In this document: positions 60,618 through 64,000 of the stretch, one piece after another
Layout of the letters: each line of letters opens with the position of its first letter
Position numbering within the stretch: the stretch's first letter is position 1
NCBI RefSeq assembly: GCF_030052815.1
Contig: NC_079496.1
Span: 5,270,001 to 5,334,000 of the forward strand
Source: Hevea brasiliensis
Taxonomy: Eukaryota; Streptophyta; Magnoliopsida; Malpighiales; Euphorbiaceae
Length of the DNA stretch: 64,000 nucleotides
Direction of reading: 5' to 3'
Notes under the pieces: model-generated
The model's database searches: none
Told to the model about the DNA's origin: nothing
The model's input: the letters and a program-made list of their open reading frames with translations, nothing else
Made by a program: the position numbers and the translations under genes

Positions 60618-62279
60618 TGCATACTCCGCAAGTATACGGGTCGTTCAAGTAATAAAGAAAAGATATGGTCCCACAAAAATTTATTGTTTGAGTACCAAAC
60701 TATAAAAGTCACGATTATTTAGGCTATCGATAATATGTGCCAAAAATTAGAGTAAAAGAAGTAGAAAATTAAATTGAAAAAATAAGAAAATTATAATGAA
60801 TTAAGCAATTAAATTTCTAAGCACTATACTAATTTACTAAAATTTCAGCAAGTAATTAAAGATTTAATTAATTAATTATAAAAATTGATTTCAGAGTTGA
60901 GGTTTATGAAGTAAATTTCATTGGGATTTGGATAGGCAAAATCAAGATTAAGGGAAATACAAGTTTGAAGGAAGTTGATTCTGATTTCCTTTAATTTCTC
61001 TTTCAAGCAAACTAAATAAAGGAAACTAAACCCCATTTTCATGCGATGTTTAATTACCCAAAACCCCTTAAGCTCTTTAATCAACTTGAAATTCCTCTTA
61101 ACCTACTAGTTTATTTCTAACACTAGGTGATTAAATTCATTATCTTGATTATCTATCATAGATTTTTACCTCTCAGTCCTTCAATATAAGATTAAGAACA
61201 AAACCCAAAGGGTACCAATAATGGGTATGTAAATAAGCATGCAAGATAAGAATCAAAACTTATAGATACTAAAATCTGGTTAAAACTAGTCCAAATCCAC
61301 AAATAAAACTTAAATCATTATACCCAACTCTGAAATCCTAGGTATCTACTCACTCATGCTTGTATTTACAAGTGGTAAGTATGAAATAGAGCAAGAAAAC
61401 ATGAAAATAAGACTAAAAATAAAAGAACCCAGAAGAAAAGAACCTAAATCTCTGAAAATGGAAGCTGAAAACGTCACTCTGCAGGTGTTCTTCCTCCAAA
61501 AATGGCGTGGTTCCTTCTTTCCTTCATCTTTTGATTTTTCTCTCTCTTTCTCCTTTTGGTAAAAATGAGAATATGATGCTTATATATCCCCTCAAACTTT
61601 GCCCTAAAAATAGTCTCTAAATGGATAAAGACAAAAGGTGTGAAAAGAGAACATTTTTCCATGTCAGCAAATCTGCCAGCACCATCCCACATGCCTCATG
61701 TTGATTTAAGTTATTTTTCACATACCTCATGTTGATTCAGATGGGGAGCCTTTAGATTTTGCACGACCAGCTACACGAGGCATGTTGAAGCCCTTAAAAC
61801 TTTCGACAGATTTTGTTCCAAAATCTTTGTCTACACGACCAGCCACACGAGGCATGTTAAAGTCCTTGAAACTTTCGGCGTGTTTTGTTCCAAAATCTTT
61901 GTCTACATGACCTATTGTTGAATTTACATGCCTCATGTGAATTCCTGCTGGCTGACTCTTTTCTTCACACGACCTTTAACACGGGGCATGTTAAAGCCCT
62001 TGAAAATCTTGGCTGGTCTTCTTCCTTAAGTAAATTTTCTTAATTTTTCATACCACTTTAAGCTTCCAATTCACTTTGAATTTATTCTATATGGACCTTT
62101 TTGCCTTTAAACATTATTAAAACCTATCAAAAACATTAAAATTTCAAAAATCAAATATAATGAAGCTAAAATTAACAAATTAACTAAAATAAGCATAAAA
62201 AGCATAAAATTACTAAACTAAAAAGGGGCAAAATGGATGCAAAACTACCCTAAAATACCTATATAAAATAGGTTTATCA
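60618..62279 (-). repeat. LTR of an unclassified retrotransposon (1.66 kb)
   Basis: Minus orientation: TGATAAACCTATTT at 62279 to CTTGCGGAGTATGCA at 60618. It is preceded by GAGTTTGAGGGAATT (polypurine-like) and by TTTGCTTAAAGACAAGCAAA, a context seen before 3' LTRs of common plant elements whose LTRs start TGATAAG/TGATGAG. It inserted into the copia RT at 60618. The minisatellite at 61762 lies inside. Confidence 0.65.
61727..61990 (-). repeat. Minisatellite, 72-bp unit with an open 24-residue frame
   Basis: Two full units (61762-61833, 61834-61905), a partial third and a diverged copy at about 61965-62010. Because 72 is a multiple of three, the minus strand reads a 24-residue repeat with VDKDFGTK and FNMPRVAGR in each unit, in an open frame of 69 residues (61936-61727). 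It lies in the sense strand of the surrounding LTR. Confidence 0.8.
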
Positions 62280-63340
62280 AATTCCCTCAAACTCAAATCT
62301 TTGCTTGTCTTTAAGCAAATTAAAAACAATTATATGCAATTGGGGTACCTTTTTCTTATATTCATGAAAATTACTCATCCAACCTTTCAAATTTGCCTCT
62401 AGCTACCAACAAACCATATACCCATCTTCAAGGTATAAGGAATTCAATTCTCACCAAAGTTATCACCACTTAGCCTCAGGTTAATTATTCATTCCATCAA
62501 ACCCAAACCAATCAATTACATAGAGAAATCATGCTCAAATAGGCTCTAAAACAATCCATAAACTAAAGTGTCTCAAATGATGATGGAAATAGTTAAATGG
62601 AGGGGTAATGTGCCAATCCCATGAGCAAACCAACTAATCCAATCTCCATTAATGTAGCAAAACACAATCAAGAGATCAAAAGGACTTTTAATGGTTGTAA
62701 TGGGGCTAAGGGTTAACAATGTGGCTAACAAAGAAAACGTAAAAGGGAAGCAAATATGAGAATAATTAAATTGTTAAAAAGATCAAGATACACTTTTATT
62801 TTATTTTATTTTATTTTATTTTATTTTATTTTATTCTATTCTATTTTATTTTAGAATCAAATGGGAGGAAGAACTTTACAATAAATCACCAATGCTAGCA
62901 TACAATTTTCGAAACTCTTTTAGGAACTACATAAATAATATTGAATTTTGCATTGCAATTATCCCTTTTTAATCCACCCCCAAACTCATTTCTTTATGTA
63001 CTTTAGTGGCAAATAATTTTTATAACATGATATGATTGCTAGCCAATTTTACTTTAGTACTTCCCCCATTCAATTATTATATACTTCTCGTTTTTTTTTT
63101 TTACTAAGAATAAAAAACTTAAACAAATTATTCTCATAAGGGGTAGGTAAGTTTTTAGGTTTATGGCTAGGTAGGCTATGGGTACCAAGGAAATAAGGGG
63201 TATAAATGAAGGCTCAAATTGGTTTCAAAGGGGAAATTTTAAAGTGGGGTTGGTTAAGGCTAAAAATGTAGATTTAAAATTCAAAAAATGTCTTGATCAT
63301 TTTTCTTTCAAGTGAATACTAAGATTTCGCCTCAAAAGGT
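62280..63340 (-). other. Interior fragment next to the LTR
   Basis: Non-coding, presumably the 3' interior of the element whose LTR is 60618-62279. It includes a (TTTTA)n tract at 62794-62853. No gag or pol homology. Confidence 0.45.
62794..62853. repeat. (TTTTA)n microsatellite
   Basis: About twelve units with a few C substitutions. Confidence 0.95.
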
Positions 63341-64000
63341 TGATAAGTGCATAATTTATTAATTTTACTCCCATTACATTTAGTGTTTCTAGTGTGTTTT
63401 TATGCATAATTCAGTTAATTAAAGTGTATTTATCATTTAGGCATATTTTTAGATAGTTTTTGGAATAATTGTGTTAAATGGAGAAATTTTCAGCATTTAA
63501 CTTTTGCTATATTTTTTAGGTGTTTCTAAAGTTGTGGGTCTCTAAATTGAGTGCTGTTTAATCCATTGAAAAGCTAAGATAGAGCAGTACAAATGATAAA
63601 GAGGGACCAAAGCCCAAATCAGTCTCCAAGGTTGATAAAATGAGCTATGGATCTATTGCAAAAGCCCAGACTTGATGTGTCACAACCAGTTTCAGTATTT
63701 ATTTTGTATTTGGAGTTCCAGATGTCCAAATGAAGCAAGCCCAAGCCCAATTGAACCTTAAGAGCCGCCTCTACAACTTCTATGAAGGGCTGGAAGCGAG
63801 ATGAGGCCGTTTTAATTATCAAAAATGGTAATGAAGTCGTCATTTTGGGCTAGATACTCTGTCAGAATCAGTCTCAGTTTTTAGGCCATAACTTGGGCTG
63901 TAGACCTCAAATTTGGGCAAATGAGTACCCGTTGAAAAGGTAAGAAATAGGGCTACAACTTTCCTGAAGAAGGCAGAGGCAGATTCAAAAGGGAAGTGGC
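63341..64000 (+). repeat. LTR start, cut by window end
   Basis: TGATAAGTGCATAATTTATT opens a region resembling the 5' part of a plant LTR of the TGATRAG type, in plus orientation. Later text such as GGCCATAACTTGGGCTGTAG is typical of such LTRs. The rest is outside the window, so this stays tentative. Confidence 0.45.

Overview
This is plant nuclear DNA, almost certainly from a eudicot. It carries the remains of a cellulose synthase-like G (CslG) gene, a eudicot clade of GT2 glycosyltransferases, buried in LTR retrotransposons. A Euphorbiaceae-type tree genome (Hevea/Manihot-like) would fit the repeat composition, but the species is a guess. I see no intact host gene, rRNA, tRNA gene or CRISPR array.

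Layout. 1-5734: a decayed Ty1/copia element on the minus strand (gag, integrase, RT, RNase H, long leader, PBS, one LTR), cut by the window edge. 5735-8710: pieces of other LTR-type repeats with a 277-bp tandem duplication. 8711-16097: a LARD-like non-autonomous element with 2.6-kb LTRs around a 2.2-kb non-coding interior. 17406-18523: an AT-rich terminal-inverted-repeat element full of small palindromes, with a 9-bp target duplication, about 95 bp upstream of the CslG start codon. 18619-54457: the CslG pseudogene. Its second intron is 32 kb long because of a three-level nest: a solo LTR (20191-50640, TSD GGGAT), split by an inverted relative (23116-50369, TSD TTGAA), split in turn by a full Ogre/Tat-type Ty3/gypsy element (25450-49222, TSD CTCAC). 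55515-58398: a small palindromic MITE split by a 2.7-kb relative of the upstream element, made of a tandem array of perfect hairpins (TSD CTAAAAAAT). 58820-60617: a truncated second copia element. 60618-64000: further LTR pieces.

The CslG copy is dead: it has a 4-bp insertion, a stop codon inside the catalytic DxD motif, a probable lost splice acceptor, further stops and frameshifts, yet all the main family motifs are recognisable. The Ogre-like element keeps the full lineage architecture: ORF1, gag, protease with a G-patch, a short intron before RT, RT, two RNase H domains, integrase, and a 3' tandem array. Stop codons break every reading frame. Its very long LTRs (4.7 and 6.0 kb) carry two reading frames in antisense, each with its own TATA box, one with an intron.

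The least expected items are the hairpin-array elements on both sides of CslG, whose loop orientation flips between units, and the antisense genes inside the Ogre LTRs.
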